In this document: piece after piece, positions 45,760-55,590 of the stretch
Position numbering within the stretch: position 1 is the stretch's first letter
Layout of the letters: each line of letters begins with the position of its first letter
Assembly (NCBI GenBank): GCA_002170205.2
Contig: NHFT02000001.1
Span: 2,002 to 59,514, forward strand
DNA length: 57,513 nt
Reading direction: 5' to 3'
Source of the DNA: Candidatus Pelagibacter sp. TMED118
GTDB lineage: Bacteria > Pseudomonadota > Alphaproteobacteria > Pelagibacterales > Pelagibacteraceae
Translations under genes and position numbers: made by a program
The notes under the pieces: model-generated
What the model saw: the letters and a program-made list of their open reading frames with translations, nothing else
The model's database searches: none
What the model was told of the DNA's origin: nothing

Positions 45760-46464
45760 ATGTCTGGGTATTTAAAAAAAAATAGTAAGTTAGTGGGTCA
45801 TGTTTTCAATACGGTATATGATCGATATGACCTAATGAACGATCTAATGTCTTTAGGTATTCATAGAAACTGGAAGAATAAACTAATCAAAATGATGAAT
45901 CCTTTGTCTGGCGATAGTTTAATTGATGTGGGATGTGGTACTGGAGATATTGGGAAAATATTTTCTGATGTTACAAATGCAAATTCTGAAGTTTTATCAG
46001 TAGATCCAAATTATAATATGTTGAGAAAGGGTAAAGATAGATTAAAAAAATATAAGAATATTAAGTGGAGACAATGTCATGGAGAAAAATTAGATGTAGA
46101 GAGTGAAAAATATGATTTCTATACAATTAGTTTTGGATTGAGAAATACAGAGGATATAAATAAGACAGTCTCAGAAGCATATAGGGTGCTTAAAAAAGGT
46201 GGAAGATTTTTTTGTTTAGAGTTTTCAAAAATCGAGAATGAAAATTTCGAATTTATTTATAAGCAATACTCTAAATTACTTCCAAAAATAGGCAAATATA
46301 TCGTTGGGGATGGTAGACCATATAATTATCTTGTAGAAAGTATTAACAGTTTCTTAAATCAAAAAGAACTATTAGATGTTTTAAAAAATAATAATTTCGA
46401 AAATTGTGATTATAGAAATATTAGTGGTGGCATAGTAGCAATACATTCTGGTTGGAAAGTATAG
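45760..46464 (+). CDS. ubiE: Ubiquinone biosynthesis C-methyltransferase UbiE
   Basis: 234 residues. VFNTVYDRYDLMNDLMSLGIHRNWK (about 16-40) is the UbiE signature, DVGCGTGDIGKIF (about 57-69) binds SAM, and GLRNTEDINKTVSEAYRVLKKGG and GRPYNYLVESI are further conserved blocks. It methylates the benzoquinol ring. It is followed three bases later by ubiB, and with coq7 in this window it covers part of the aerobic ubiquinone pathway. Confidence 0.96.
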   Translation: MSGYLKKNSKLVGHVFNTVYDRYDLMNDLMSLGIHRNWKNKLIKMMNPLSGDSLIDVGCGTGDIGKIFSDVTNANSEVLSVDPNYNMLRKGKDRLKKYKNIKWRQCHGEKLDVESEKYDFYTISFGLRNTEDINKTVSEAYRVLKKGGRFFCLEFSKIENENFEFIYKQYSKLLPKIGKYIVGDGRPYNYLVESINSFLNQKELLDVLKNNNFENCDYRNISGGIVAIHSGWKV

Positions 46465-46466
46465 AA

Positions 46467-48035
46467 ATGATTAAAAAAATTCTAACCTTATTTAAAATAA
46501 TACGAACCTTAGCATTATCTGATGCATTAAAAATTATATACAAGTTTCATCAACCCCCATTAACAGTTAAAATTTTTTTTAATATATTTGGGATTAAATT
46601 TGGCAAAAAAAATAATTCAGAAATTCAAATTACAGATGAAGAGAAACTATGTAGGTCAATACAAGAAATGGGTACGAGTTTCATAAAATTGGGTCAATTT
46701 TTATCTACAAGACCAGATATAATTGGTGATAAGCTCTCAAAAAATTTGGAAAAACTTCAAGATAGAGTGCCTGCATTCTCCTCAAATGAAGCATCAGAAA
46801 TCTTAAAAAAAAATATAGGAAATGACAATTTTAAATCTATAATTAATTTCAGTGATCCAATCGCAGCAGCATCAATCGCTCAAGTACATAAAGCGCAGAT
46901 AAATGATAATGGAGTTATAAAAGATGTCGCAATAAAAATTTTAAGACCTAATATTAGAAAATCGTTTAATGAGCAAATAGATGCTTTAATGCTTTTAGCA
47001 TATGTAATTGAAGGCTTTGCAAAAAAAACTGCGAGGTTAAGGCTCGTTGAGGTGGTCTTTTTATTAAAACAAATTACAAATAATGAGATGGATTTGAGAT
47101 TTGAAGCGGCAGCTGCGAATGAGTATGCTGAAAATACTAAAAACGACATAGGTTTTAAAGTGCCAAAAATTTATTGGAATTACACCAGTGAAGAAATTCT
47201 AACTTTAGACTGGGTTGAGGGAATATCTATAAGAGAAAAAGATAAATTAATTGAAAAAAAAATTGATGCAAGGAAAATCGCATCAGATGTAATTCAGCAC
47301 TTTTTAAGACATGCAGTTAGAGATGGGTTTTTTCATGCTGATATGCATCAAGGAAACTTATTTATAAATGAAAACGGACAAATAGTTCCTGTTGATTTTG
47401 GTATAATGGGTAGAATAGATAAAATTAATAGAAGATTCCTAGCAGAAATATTATATGGCTTTATTCAAAGAGATTACAAAAAAGTTGCAGAGGTTCATAT
47501 TTTAGCAGGGTTGGTACCTGAAAATACTCAAGTAGAGACATTGTCTCAAGCATTAAGGTCGATTGGTGAACCAATATTCGGGCAAAAGGTAAAAGATATA
47601 TCTGGTGGAAAACTATTAAAGCAACTCTTTGACATTACAGATAAATTTAATATGCAAACACAGCCTCAACTGCTTATGTTGCAGAAAACAATGGTTGTAG
47701 TTGAAGGAGTGGCAAGAAAACTAAACCCGGAAACAAATATTTGGGAAACGTCTAGACCTGTTTTAGAAAAATGGTTACGAGAAACAAAAGATCCAATAAA
47801 TAACTTCACCGAAACTTTAAAAGATACTGCAGAAGTTATAAGAAAATTACCAAAACTACCAGAAATGATGGAAAAAACTAATCAAGCTTTAACTTTTCTT
47901 GCTGGTGGTAAGATCCCTCAAAACTCAAATTCTTATTCTGCATATAAAGAAAAAGAGTTAGAAATGAAATCTTTTAGAAATCAAAGTTTTATTGGAATAA
48001 TTCTTCTTGTATTTCTTGGTTTCATAGTATTTTAA
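46467..48035 (+). CDS. ubiB: Ubiquinone biosynthesis protein UbiB (ABC1/AarF kinase-like)
   Basis: 522 residues from the ATG at 46467. An in-frame TTG at 46452 lies inside ubiE and is less likely. The KxGQ motif is in SFIKLGQFLSTRPDII (about 71-86), the Ala-rich loop in DPIAAASIAQVHKA, and FFHADMHQGNLF and PVDFGIMGR give the catalytic-loop and DFG-like motifs. A C-terminal hydrophobic tail (SFIGIILLVFLGFIVF) anchors it to the membrane. It is an atypical kinase-fold ATPase needed for ubiquinone synthesis. It is cotranscribed with ubiE and coaBC. Confidence 0.95.
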   Translation: MIKKILTLFKIIRTLALSDALKIIYKFHQPPLTVKIFFNIFGIKFGKKNNSEIQITDEEKLCRSIQEMGTSFIKLGQFLSTRPDIIGDKLSKNLEKLQDRVPAFSSNEASEILKKNIGNDNFKSIINFSDPIAAASIAQVHKAQINDNGVIKDVAIKILRPNIRKSFNEQIDALMLLAYVIEGFAKKTARLRLVEVVFLLKQITNNEMDLRFEAAAANEYAENTKNDIGFKVPKIYWNYTSEEILTLDWVEGISIREKDKLIEKKIDARKIASDVIQHFLRHAVRDGFFHADMHQGNLFINENGQIVPVDFGIMGRIDKINRRFLAEILYGFIQRDYKKVAEVHILAGLVPENTQVETLSQALRSIGEPIFGQKVKDISGGKLLKQLFDITDKFNMQTQPQLLMLQKTMVVVEGVARKLNPETNIWETSRPVLEKWLRETKDPINNFTETLKDTAEVIRKLPKLPEMMEKTNQALTFLAGGKIPQNSNSYSAYKEKELEMKSFRNQSFIGIILLVFLGFIVF

Positions 48036-48044
48036 TTTAATAAA

Positions 48045-49244
48045 ATGAATAAAATATATAATAAAAAAATTTTATTAATCATTTGTGGAGGTATTGCAGC
48101 ATACAAAAGTTTAGAGCTTATTAGATTATTAAAAAAAAATGGAGCAAGTATAAAAACTATTTTAACTAAATCGGCTCAAAAATTTGTGACACCTTTATCT
48201 ATAACTTCTTTATCTCAAAATAAGATATATACAGATTTGTTTGATCACGAAAGTGAATCGGAAATGGACCATATATCTCTTTCAAGATGGGCAGATATAA
48301 TTTTAATTGCTCCAGCAACTGCAAATACAATTTCTAAACTAAGTAATGGGATAGCTGATGATTTGGCTTCAACTGTTGTATTAGCATCAAATAAAAAAAT
48401 ATTTTTGGCACCATCGATGAATGTAAGAATGTGGGAGCACGAATCGACAAGAAAAAATAGAAAAAAATTAAATGAATATGGATATATCACTGTTGGACCT
48501 GAAATAGGTGATATGGCGTGTGGCGAGTATGGGGAGGGAAAAATGACTGAGCCAATAAATATTTTTAGTGAATTAAACAATTATTTTAAAGAGCTGGATG
48601 AGAATAAAAATTTTAACGCTTTAGTAACCGCTGGACCAACCATAGAGCAAATAGACCCCGTACGATTTATATCTAATCACTCAAGTGGAAAACAAGGATA
48701 TGAAATAGCTAATGCATTAGCTGAAAATGGATATAAAACAACATTAATAAGTGGTCCAACAAATTTAAAATATCCAAGAAATGTGAAAGTAATAAAAGTT
48801 TATACTGCTGATCAAATGTTTAGTGAAACTATAAAGAGTCTACCAGCGGATGTAGCTATATTTTCTGCAGCTGTATCAGATTTTAAAGTTAATAAATTTA
48901 GTAAATTAAAAATTAAAAAGTCTGAAAAATTTAATCTGAGTTTGAGTAAAAATAAAGATATTTTAAGTTATGTATCAAAACATAATTATCTAAGACCAAA
49001 ACTAGTTATTGGTTTTGCCGCCGAAACAAATGACCTTGAAAGAAATTCAATAGATAAACTTAACAAAAAAAATTGTGACTGGATTATAGCTAATGATGTT
49101 AGTAACCAAAATATTGGCTTTAATTCAGATGATAATGAAGTATCCATATTCTATCGTAACAAAAATAAAGAAAAAATTCCTAAAATGAAAAAATCTTTAC
49201 TAGCTAGTGAAATTGTAAAAAAAATTAAAAAAGAATTAAATTGA
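48045..49244 (+). CDS. coaBC: Bifunctional phosphopantothenoylcysteine decarboxylase/synthetase
   Basis: 399 residues. CoaC (about 1-185): FMN site ILLIICGGIAAYKSLELIRLL, catalytic His in DHISLSRWAD, the PSMNVRMW clamp and Cys in DMACGEYGEGKM. CoaB (about 190-399): VTAGPTIEQIDPVRFISNHSSGKQG, then IFSAAVSDFKV and KNCDWIIAND. It makes 4'-phosphopantetheine for CoA in two steps. It is placed between ubiB and dut (9- and 3-base gaps); coaBC-dut is a common bacterial pair. Confidence 0.96.
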   Translation: MNKIYNKKILLIICGGIAAYKSLELIRLLKKNGASIKTILTKSAQKFVTPLSITSLSQNKIYTDLFDHESESEMDHISLSRWADIILIAPATANTISKLSNGIADDLASTVVLASNKKIFLAPSMNVRMWEHESTRKNRKKLNEYGYITVGPEIGDMACGEYGEGKMTEPINIFSELNNYFKELDENKNFNALVTAGPTIEQIDPVRFISNHSSGKQGYEIANALAENGYKTTLISGPTNLKYPRNVKVIKVYTADQMFSETIKSLPADVAIFSAAVSDFKVNKFSKLKIKKSEKFNLSLSKNKDILSYVSKHNYLRPKLVIGFAAETNDLERNSIDKLNKKNCDWIIANDVSNQNIGFNSDDNEVSIFYRNKNKEKIPKMKKSLLASEIVKKIKKELN

Positions 49245-49247
49245 TGT

Positions 49248-49685
49248 ATGGTCAAGGTTCAAATAAAAAAACTTGATCCAAGAGTAGAAATCCCTGAATA
49301 CAAAACAGATGGTTCGTCAGGAGTAGATTTAATGGCAAATATTAAAAACTCGATTATCTTAAACCCTGGTAATACTTGCATTGTTCCAACTGGTTTATCA
49401 ATTGCAATTCCATCAGACTGTGAGGTGCAAATTAGACCAAGATCTGGTTTAGCTGCGAAATCACAATTAACGGTTTTAAATACACCTGGCACAGTTGACA
49501 GCGATTATAGAGGTGAAATTAAGATAATATTACACAATCACGGAAAAAAAGATTTTGTAATCAATAATAAAGATAGAATTGCTCAAATGATTTTAGTGCC
49601 TATTTTAAAATTTAATTTCGAAGAAGTAGATAATTTAGAAAATACAATCAGAGGATCTGGAGGTTTTGGCTCAACTGGGAAATGA
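49248..49685 (+). CDS. dut: dUTP diphosphatase
   Basis: 145 residues, a trimeric dUTPase. The five motifs are present: SSGVDLMA, RPRSGLAAK, GTVDSDYRGEI, DRIAQMIL and the mobile C-terminal GSGGFGSTG. It hydrolyses dUTP to dUMP, keeping uracil out of DNA and feeding dTMP synthesis. It overlaps moeB by four bases. Confidence 0.97.
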   Translation: MVKVQIKKLDPRVEIPEYKTDGSSGVDLMANIKNSIILNPGNTCIVPTGLSIAIPSDCEVQIRPRSGLAAKSQLTVLNTPGTVDSDYRGEIKIILHNHGKKDFVINNKDRIAQMILVPILKFNFEEVDNLENTIRGSGGFGSTGK

Positions 49686-50422
49686 ATAAGCAAGAAATTG
49701 AAAAATACTCTCGACAAATCATAATCAAAAATATTGGTATTTTAGGTCAAAAAAAAATCTTAAAAGGTAATGTATTAGTTGTTGGTACTGGAGGTTTAGG
49801 GTGTACAGTTATTGATCTTTTAACAAGATCTGGTTTAGGAAAAATTGGTATTGTTGATAAAGATAAAGTAAAATTATCAAATATCCATCGCCAAAATCTA
49901 TTTAATTTACAAGATATAAACAAATTTAAAGTAGACATAATTAAAAAAAAAATTTCAAAAATAAATCCTAAAACTAAAATAGAGATTTTTAAAGAATTTC
50001 TCAATGAGAATAATGCAGAAAAAATTATTAGAAGTTATGACATAATTATTGATGGATCGGATAACTTTAAAACTAAATTTTTAATCAACAGATTTTGTTT
50101 TAAATTTAAAAAAAAGTTAATAACTGGCGCTATTAGTAAATTTGAAGGACATATATTTACTTTTGATTTTAAGAAGAGGAGCACACCATGCTTAAAGTGT
50201 TTCTACCAGGATGTGCCATCAGACGAAATATTAAATTGTGAGTTTGATGGGGTAGTGGGGTATATTGCGACATTAATAGGTTCAATCCAATCAAATGAGG
50301 TAATAAAATTTCTATTAAATATTGGTAACAATTTAAATGGCAAAATTTTAATTATTAATTTGTTAACGCTTAAATTCAGATCAGTAAAATTTGATAAAAA
50401 AAAAAAATGCGACTGCAATTAA
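49682..50422 (+). CDS. moeB: ThiF/MoeB family adenylyltransferase
   Basis: 246 residues. VLVVGTGGLGCTVIDLL (about 30-46) is the ATP-binding glycine loop, HRQNLF the Arg-finger region, DGSDNFKTKFLIN the Asp loop, and CLKC plus a terminal CDC supply zinc ligands. It adenylates the C-terminal glycine of a ubiquitin-like sulfur carrier (MoaD, ThiS). It is assigned to MoeB over ThiF by habit of the family; no carrier gene is nearby, so the pathway is uncertain. The end overlaps the SH3 gene by 16 bases. Confidence 0.82.
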   Translation: MNKQEIEKYSRQIIIKNIGILGQKKILKGNVLVVGTGGLGCTVIDLLTRSGLGKIGIVDKDKVKLSNIHRQNLFNLQDINKFKVDIIKKKISKINPKTKIEIFKEFLNENNAEKIIRSYDIIIDGSDNFKTKFLINRFCFKFKKKLITGAISKFEGHIFTFDFKKRSTPCLKCFYQDVPSDEILNCEFDGVVGYIATLIGSIQSNEVIKFLLNIGNNLNGKILIINLLTLKFRSVKFDKKKKCDCN

Positions 50423-50856
50423 TTCTATTTTTTTTTATTTTATTTAATATAAATAGTCTCGCTAGTAATAAGGATTATTTTTTAATGTTAAAAAATAGCA
50501 CTGTTAACGTGAGATATGGTCCTAGTTTTGAATATCCAATTAAATTTATCTATAAAAAAAAATTTCTTCCCCTAAAAATTATTGATAAAAAAGAAAACTT
50601 TAGAAAAATTATTGACCATAAGAATAATAGTGGATGGATACACATATCACAACTACAAAAGGGTATGTCCCTTATAACGTTAAAGGACTCAAATATCTTT
50701 AAAAAGGCGTCAAAGTTTTCAAAACCAATTGTAAAAGTCAAGAAAGGTAGACTTTTATTAATAGAAAAGTGTGAAAAAGACTGGTGTAAAATAAAAACTG
50801 GAAGTTATTCAGGATGGGTAGAAGTGAAAAAACTGTGGGGTAGAGATATAAACTAA
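50407..50856 (+). CDS. Secreted bacterial SH3-domain protein
   Basis: 149 residues. A signal peptide (MRLQLILFFFILFNINSLA) leads to two SH3b-like repeats: NSTVNVRYGPSFEYPIKF with SGWIHISQLQ (about 30-82) and DSNIFKKASKFSKPIVKVKKGR with WCKIKTGSYSGWVEVKKLWG (about 93-146). Such periplasmic proteins bind peptidoglycan or envelope partners; the function is unknown. It ends in a shared stop (CTAA, 50853-50856) with the convergent DUF2061 gene. Confidence 0.82.
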   Translation: MRLQLILFFFILFNINSLASNKDYFLMLKNSTVNVRYGPSFEYPIKFIYKKKFLPLKIIDKKENFRKIIDHKNNSGWIHISQLQKGMSLITLKDSNIFKKASKFSKPIVKVKKGRLLLIEKCEKDWCKIKTGSYSGWVEVKKLWGRDIN

Positions 50857-51101
50857 TTTTTTTTTGTCATTTTGCTTGCCCAAAATTTATCAAGAAGAAA
50901 ATACCAGACCGAGTTGGCTAATGGCTCAACTATTGCATCTGTTAAAGCTATAATGAAAGCAACGTCTGCAATTAACATCAAGCATATTATAGCAATTGCA
51001 AAATGCCCAATTGTGTAAATCAAAGTTCTTAATAATGAACCTTTATTATTTTTGAATACATTTTTACTTGTTTGAAATATACCCTGGGTAAACTCTACCA
51101 T
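50853..51101 (-). CDS. DUF2061 family membrane protein
   Basis: 82 residues with two hydrophobic helices (about 25-46 and 48-62). SLLRTLIYTIGHFAIAII and DAIVEPLANSVWYFLLDKFWAS match the DUF2061 pattern of a first helix and a C-terminal amphipathic Tyr/Trp segment. No function is known. It lies seven bases after katG on the same strand and may be cotranscribed with it. Confidence 0.72.
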   Translation of the reverse strand: MVEFTQGIFQTSKNVFKNNKGSLLRTLIYTIGHFAIAIICLMLIADVAFIIALTDAIVEPLANSVWYFLLDKFWASKMTKKN

Positions 51102-51108
51102 AAAAAAT

Positions 51109-53322
51109 TTAATTTATTTTTTTATCAAATCTATCAAGGTTCATAACTTTTGACCACACCTTTACGAAGTCTTTTACAAATTTTTCCTTGGCATCATCAG
51201 ATGCATACACCTCAGAAATTGCTCTTAATTGAGAGTTTGAGCCAAAGATAAGGTCAACCCTTGAGCCATTCCAAACAACTTTATTTGATTTTCTATTTTT
51301 TCCTTCAAAATATTTTTCATCTTTGTCTTTTTCTATCCATGTAATGTTCATGTCTAAAAGATTTTTAAAAAAATCATTAGTTAATGTGCCTGGTTTATTT
51401 GTAAAAACACCGTAATTAGATCCATCAAAGTTAGTTCCCAAAACTCTCATGCCACCAAAAAGAACTGTCATTTCTGGTCCGGTCAATCCCATCAACTGTG
51501 CTTTATCAACTAGCATTTCTTCTGGTGAATTACCGGATTTTCCTTTTTGATAATTGACAAAACCATCAGCTTTTGGCTCTAGTAAATTAAAAGAAAATAC
51601 GTCAGTTTGTTCTTGTAGTGCATCGCCTCTACCTTGTAAAAATGGAACTTTTATTTTGTATCCTGCTTTTCTTGATGCCTTTTCAATTGCTACATTACCT
51701 GACAACACTATTAGATCCGCAACTGAAACATTTTTATTTTTTGTATCGAAATTTTTCTTAATCTTTTCTAATGTTTTAATAACTGTTTCAACTTTTGCAA
51801 TCTTATTAATATCCCAGTCCTTTTGGGGCTGAAGCTTTATTCTGGCACCATTCGCACCACCTCTCTTATCAGAACCTCTAAAAGTTGAAGCTGAGGACCA
51901 AGCTGTTAATACCAATTTAGAAATTGATAATCCAGATTTTAAGATTTTGTTTTCAAGATTTTTAATATCTTTATTATTTAATTTATATTTTTGTTTTGGA
52001 ACTGGATCTTGCCAAATTAGATTTTCATTAGGAACGTCAGGACCTAAATAACATACTTTTGGACCCATATCTCTATGAGTCAACTTAAACCATGCTCTAG
52101 CAAATGCATCATGAAATTCTTTTGGGTTTTTATGGAAGTGATTTGTAATTGGACCGTAACTTGGATCAACTTTTAATGAGATATCTGTAGTTTGCATCAT
52201 GGGAGGATGGGTTTTGTTTTTTTGGTGAGCATCTGGAACCATTTTAATTTTTTGACCATTTTGTTTAGGTGTCCATTGATGTGCGCCAGCTGGACTTTTT
52301 GTAAGCTCCCATTCATGACCATATAGACAGTCTAAATAACCCATATCCCATTTAATTGGATTTTGTGTCCATGCACCCTCTATACCGCTGCTTATTGTAT
52401 CAATCCCTTTTCCACTTTTATAATCACTATTCCATCCAGTTGATTGTTCATGGATTCTCGATCCCTCTGGTTCTGGACCTTTGTGTGACTCCGGGGCTGC
52501 TCCGTGCGATTTTCCAAATGTGTGTCCTCCCGCAACTAAAGCTGCTGTCTCATAGTCATTCATTGCCATCCTACCAAAAGTTTCTCTAATATCATGTGCC
52601 GCCAATAATGGATCAGGATTTGCATCCGGTCCTTGTGGATTAACATAAATTAACCCCATGTGTGATGCTCCAAGGGGTTGTTCTAGATCCCTTTTCCCGC
52701 TATATCTGTTTACTCCTAGCCACTCTTTTTCAGACCCCCAATAAATATCTTCTTCGGGTTCCCATATATCTTCACGACCTGCGCCAAAACCAAAAGTTTT
52801 AAAACCCATTGAATCTAAAGCCACGTTACCAACTAAAATAAATAAATCTGCCCAAGAAATTTTGTTTCCATATTTTTTTTTTATAGGCCAAAGTAGCAAT
52901 CGAGCTTTATCTAAATTTACGTTATCAGGCCAACTATTTAATGGAGCAAATCTTTGACTGCCTGTTCCTGCTCCACCTCTACCATCAGCAGTTCTATAAG
53001 TTCCTGCAGCGTGCCATGCTAATCTTATAAACAATGGTCCATAATGACCGTAATCTGCTGGCCACCAGTCTTGAGAATCCGTCATCAGTTTATGTAAATC
53101 TTTTTTTAAATTTTTATAATTAAGTTTTTTAAATTCTTTTGAATATTTAAATTTATCATCCATTGGGCTTACCAGCTTTGAATGCTGACTTAAAATTTTT
53201 AAATTCAAGCTGTTTGGCCACCAATCTCTATTTGAAGTTCCTTTACCTGTTGGATGTTTTGCCGGGGTTCCAGCGCCAGTAAATGGACACTTAGATATTT
53301 CTTTGATGATTTCCTTACTCAT
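51109..53322 (-). CDS. katG: Catalase-peroxidase KatG
   Basis: 737 residues, both haem peroxidase-like halves present. The distal site Arg100, Trp103, His104 is in [19 protein letters not shown], and Trp103 is part of the Met-Tyr-Trp adduct with Tyr in [11 protein letters not shown] and Met in [24 protein letters not shown], which also carries the proximal His. It removes hydrogen peroxide as catalase and peroxidase in the cytoplasm. It has a promoter with almost no leader and an overlapping Fur-type box (53329-53356). It lies between DUF2061 and irr. To my knowledge many SAR11 genomes lack katG. Confidence 0.97.
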   Translation of the reverse strand: MSKEIIKEISKCPFTGAGTPAKHPTGKGTSNRDWWPNSLNLKILSQHSKLVSPMDDKFKYSKEFKKLNYKNLKKDLHKLMTDSQDWWPADYGHYGPLFIRLAWHAAGTYRTADGRGGAGTGSQRFAPLNSWPDNVNLDKARLLLWPIKKKYGNKISWADLFILVGNVALDSMGFKTFGFGAGREDIWEPEEDIYWGSEKEWLGVNRYSGKRDLEQPLGASHMGLIYVNPQGPDANPDPLLAAHDIRETFGRMAMNDYETAALVAGGHTFGKSHGAAPESHKGPEPEGSRIHEQSTGWNSDYKSGKGIDTISSGIEGAWTQNPIKWDMGYLDCLYGHEWELTKSPAGAHQWTPKQNGQKIKMVPDAHQKNKTHPPMMQTTDISLKVDPSYGPITNHFHKNPKEFHDAFARAWFKLTHRDMGPKVCYLGPDVPNENLIWQDPVPKQKYKLNNKDIKNLENKILKSGLSISKLVLTAWSSASTFRGSDKRGGANGARIKLQPQKDWDINKIAKVETVIKTLEKIKKNFDTKNKNVSVADLIVLSGNVAIEKASRKAGYKIKVPFLQGRGDALQEQTDVFSFNLLEPKADGFVNYQKGKSGNSPEEMLVDKAQLMGLTGPEMTVLFGGMRVLGTNFDGSNYGVFTNKPGTLTNDFFKNLLDMNITWIEKDKDEKYFEGKNRKSNKVVWNGSRVDLIFGSNSQLRAISEVYASDDAKEKFVKDFVKVWSKVMNLDRFDKKIN

Positions 53323-53328
53323 TACCAG

Positions 53329-53356
53329 ATTATAACTATTCTAAAGTAATAATCAA
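53329..53356 (-). promoter_or_regulatory. katG promoter with overlapping Fur-family-like box
   Basis: On the minus strand TTGATT (53351-53356), a 16-base spacer and a perfect TATAAT (53329-53334) lie six bases from the katG ATG, so the mRNA would start at or next to the start codon; no Shine-Dalgarno exists. On the plus strand TTATAACTATTCTAA (53330-53344) matches 13 of 15 positions of the PerR-type box TTATAATnATTATAA and covers the -10. The minus strand also begins TTTAGAA, like one arm of the Irr ICE motif. The encoded Irr is next door, a natural candidate regulator. Confidence 0.5.
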
Positions 53357-53391
53357 GATGGTTGCGTCAAAATTTAACTTAAATTTAATAC

Positions 53392-53805
53392 TTAATTATT
53401 CTGAACTTTGACAAGAACTTCTATAGATTTTATCTTTTTACCTGGAATTTTTCTATTAATTTTTACTGGCTCTACTTCACTATCATGTATATCGATTAGT
53501 TGGTTTTTATCTTCATCATAAAAATGATGATGATCGGAGATATTTGTATCATAATAGTTCTGCTCAGAATTAACGGATATCTGCTTTAAATAACCCTTTC
53601 CTAAAAAGGCATGAACTGTATTATAAATTGTAGCAAGTGATATCTTTTCATCTACTCTTTGTGAAATAATTTTTGAAAGTTCATTAATTGAGAAGTGAAA
53701 AGTGTCCTTGCCACCAAATAAAATTTCACAAATTTTTATTCTTTGTCTCGTAGGTCTCAAGCCTGAATTTCTAAGTTTTGTAACAAAATTAAGATAATTT
53801 CTCAT
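53392..53805 (-). CDS. irr: Irr-type Fur-family transcription regulator
   Basis: 137 residues. The winged helix has LRNSGLRPTRQRIKICEILF and SLATIYNTVHAFLGKGYL (about 57-74), and the DHHHFYDED block (91-99) with three His is the Irr haem/metal-binding hallmark. Irr represses or activates iron- and haem-related genes in alphaproteobacteria and is destabilised by haem. The N-terminal CP haem motif of Bradyrhizobium is absent, so control may be by haem at HHH or by metal. It is divergent from fabA in the usual irr-fabA-fabB-fabI order. Confidence 0.9.
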   Translation of the reverse strand: MRNYLNFVTKLRNSGLRPTRQRIKICEILFGGKDTFHFSINELSKIISQRVDEKISLATIYNTVHAFLGKGYLKQISVNSEQNYYDTNISDHHHFYDEDKNQLIDIHDSEVEPVKINRKIPGKKIKSIEVLVKVQNN

Positions 53806-53875
53806 TATAAATCTGCTAATCTAAGAGAAATTTATATTAAAATATGCCATAATCAAGTACTAAGATATTGAATAA

Positions 53876-54376
53876 ATGAAAAAATATTCATTTAATTATG
53901 AGGAATTGATTGATTGCGCAAATGGAAAGCTTTTTGGTCCAGGAAATGCAAAGTTACCGTCCCCCCCAATGCTGATGTTTGACAGAATTACAGAAATTAG
54001 ACAAAATACTGGTGAATTTAAAAAAGGTATAATTAAAGCTGAACTAGACATTAAAAATGAACTTTGGTTTTTTGACTGTCATTTTAAGGAAGACCCAGTA
54101 ATGCCAGGTTGTTTAGGATTAGATGCAATGTGGCAACTGGTTGGATTTTATTTGGGCTGGCTAGGTAACCCCGGAAGGGGAAGAGCTTTGGGTGTTAACA
54201 GCGTAAAGTTTACAGGTGAAGTTCTTAAAACTTGTAAAACTGCTTTTTATCAAATTGATATGAAAAGAATTTTAATAAAAGAGGGTACAACCGTTGGCCT
54301 TGCAAATGGTATTTTATTAGCAGATGGGAAAAAAATTTATAGTGCTGAAAATTTAAAAGTAGGATTATTTAAGTAA
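53876..54376 (+). CDS. fabA: 3-hydroxydecanoyl-ACP dehydratase/isomerase
   Basis: 166 residues, hotdog fold. [31 protein letters not shown] (about 63-93) holds the catalytic His and Asp of the dehydratase dimer. It makes trans-2- and then cis-3-decenoyl-ACP, starting the anaerobic unsaturated fatty-acid route. Its TAA shares a base with the fabB ATG (TAATG). The promoter probably lies in the 70 bases after irr, where CATAAT at about 53849 is a candidate -10. Confidence 0.96.
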   Translation: MKKYSFNYEELIDCANGKLFGPGNAKLPSPPMLMFDRITEIRQNTGEFKKGIIKAELDIKNELWFFDCHFKEDPVMPGCLGLDAMWQLVGFYLGWLGNPGRGRALGVNSVKFTGEVLKTCKTAFYQIDMKRILIKEGTTVGLANGILLADGKKIYSAENLKVGLFK

Positions 54377-55587
54377 TGAAGAGAGTAGTAGTTACAGGTA
54401 TTGGAGTAGTGTCTTGTTTAGGAAATAATCAAGAGGAAGTTTATAAATCATTACTGAATTCAAAATCAGGCATAACATTCTCGGAAGAATATAAAGAATA
54501 TAACTTAAAAAGTAACGTTCATGGTAAACCAAATATTAAACTTGAAGAATATGTTGATAGAAAAATTATTAGATTTATGGGCCCGGGCTCAGCTTATAAT
54601 TACATTTCTATGGCAGAAGCTGTAAAAGACTCTGGGTTAGAAGAAAAAGAGGTTAGCAACATATCTACCGGGATGATTATGGGTTCCGGTGGTCCATCTA
54701 TAGAAAACGTAATTTTAGCGGCAGATAAAACAAGACAAAAAAGCCCAAAAAAGATGGGTCCTTTTGTTGTCCCAAGAACTATGTCTAGCACAGCCTCAGC
54801 CACATTAGCAGTGCCCTTTAAAATTAAGGGAGTCAACTACACAATCAGTTCAGCTTGCGCAACAAGTGGACATTGTATTGGAAATGCAATGGAATTAATT
54901 CAATTGGGAAAGCAAAATATAATATTTGCGGGTGGAAGTGATGAAGTTCATTTTGCAATGACGGCAATGTTTGATGCTATGACAGCACTTTCATCTAAAT
55001 ATAATGAAACTCCAGAAAAAGCATCGAGACCTTATGATAAAACTAGAGATGGTTTTGTAATTTCAGGAGGTGGAGGGGTCTTAGTTTTGGAAGAATATGA
55101 ACATGCAAAGGCCAGGGGTGCTAAAATCTATGCAGAGATAACTGGCTATGGTGCTACATCAGATGGATATGATATGGTTGCCCCATCTGGAGAAGGTGCC
55201 GTTAGATGTATGCAAATGGCTTTAAAAACATCAAAAAATAGAATTGATTATATAAACACACACGGAACATCAACTCCTGTGGGAGATATTACAGAATTAA
55301 AGGCGGTTGGGGAAGTTTTCAAAGATTATAAACCAAAAATAAGTTCGACTAAATCTCTTGCTGGTCACTCACTTGGTGCAACCTCGGTTCATGAAGCGAT
55401 TTATAGTTTGATAATGATGAAACATAATTTTATAGCAGCATCAGTTAATATAACAGATATGGATGATGAGGCAAAAAAATATCCAATAATCACTGAAGTA
55501 GAAAATGAGGCTAAATTAAATTCGATAATGTCAAACAGCTTTGGTTTTGGCGGAACAAACGCTACCCTAGTATTTGAGAAAGTATAA
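54376..55587 (+). CDS. fabB: 3-oxoacyl-ACP synthase I
   Basis: 403 residues, thiolase fold. The nucleophile Cys is in [14 protein letters not shown] (about 157-170), and the two His are in [13 protein letters not shown] and [11 protein letters not shown], a Cys-His-His triad. GSGGPS and [15 protein letters not shown] are further family marks. It elongates cis-3-decenoyl-ACP with malonyl-ACP and is the partner of FabA. It overlaps fabA by one base and lies three bases before fabI. Confidence 0.96.
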   Translation: MKRVVVTGIGVVSCLGNNQEEVYKSLLNSKSGITFSEEYKEYNLKSNVHGKPNIKLEEYVDRKIIRFMGPGSAYNYISMAEAVKDSGLEEKEVSNISTGMIMGSGGPSIENVILAADKTRQKSPKKMGPFVVPRTMSSTASATLAVPFKIKGVNYTISSACATSGHCIGNAMELIQLGKQNIIFAGGSDEVHFAMTAMFDAMTALSSKYNETPEKASRPYDKTRDGFVISGGGGVLVLEEYEHAKARGAKIYAEITGYGATSDGYDMVAPSGEGAVRCMQMALKTSKNRIDYINTHGTSTPVGDITELKAVGEVFKDYKPKISSTKSLAGHSLGATSVHEAIYSLIMMKHNFIAASVNITDMDDEAKKYPIITEVENEAKLNSIMSNSFGFGGTNATLVFEKV

Positions 55588-55590
55588 TTT

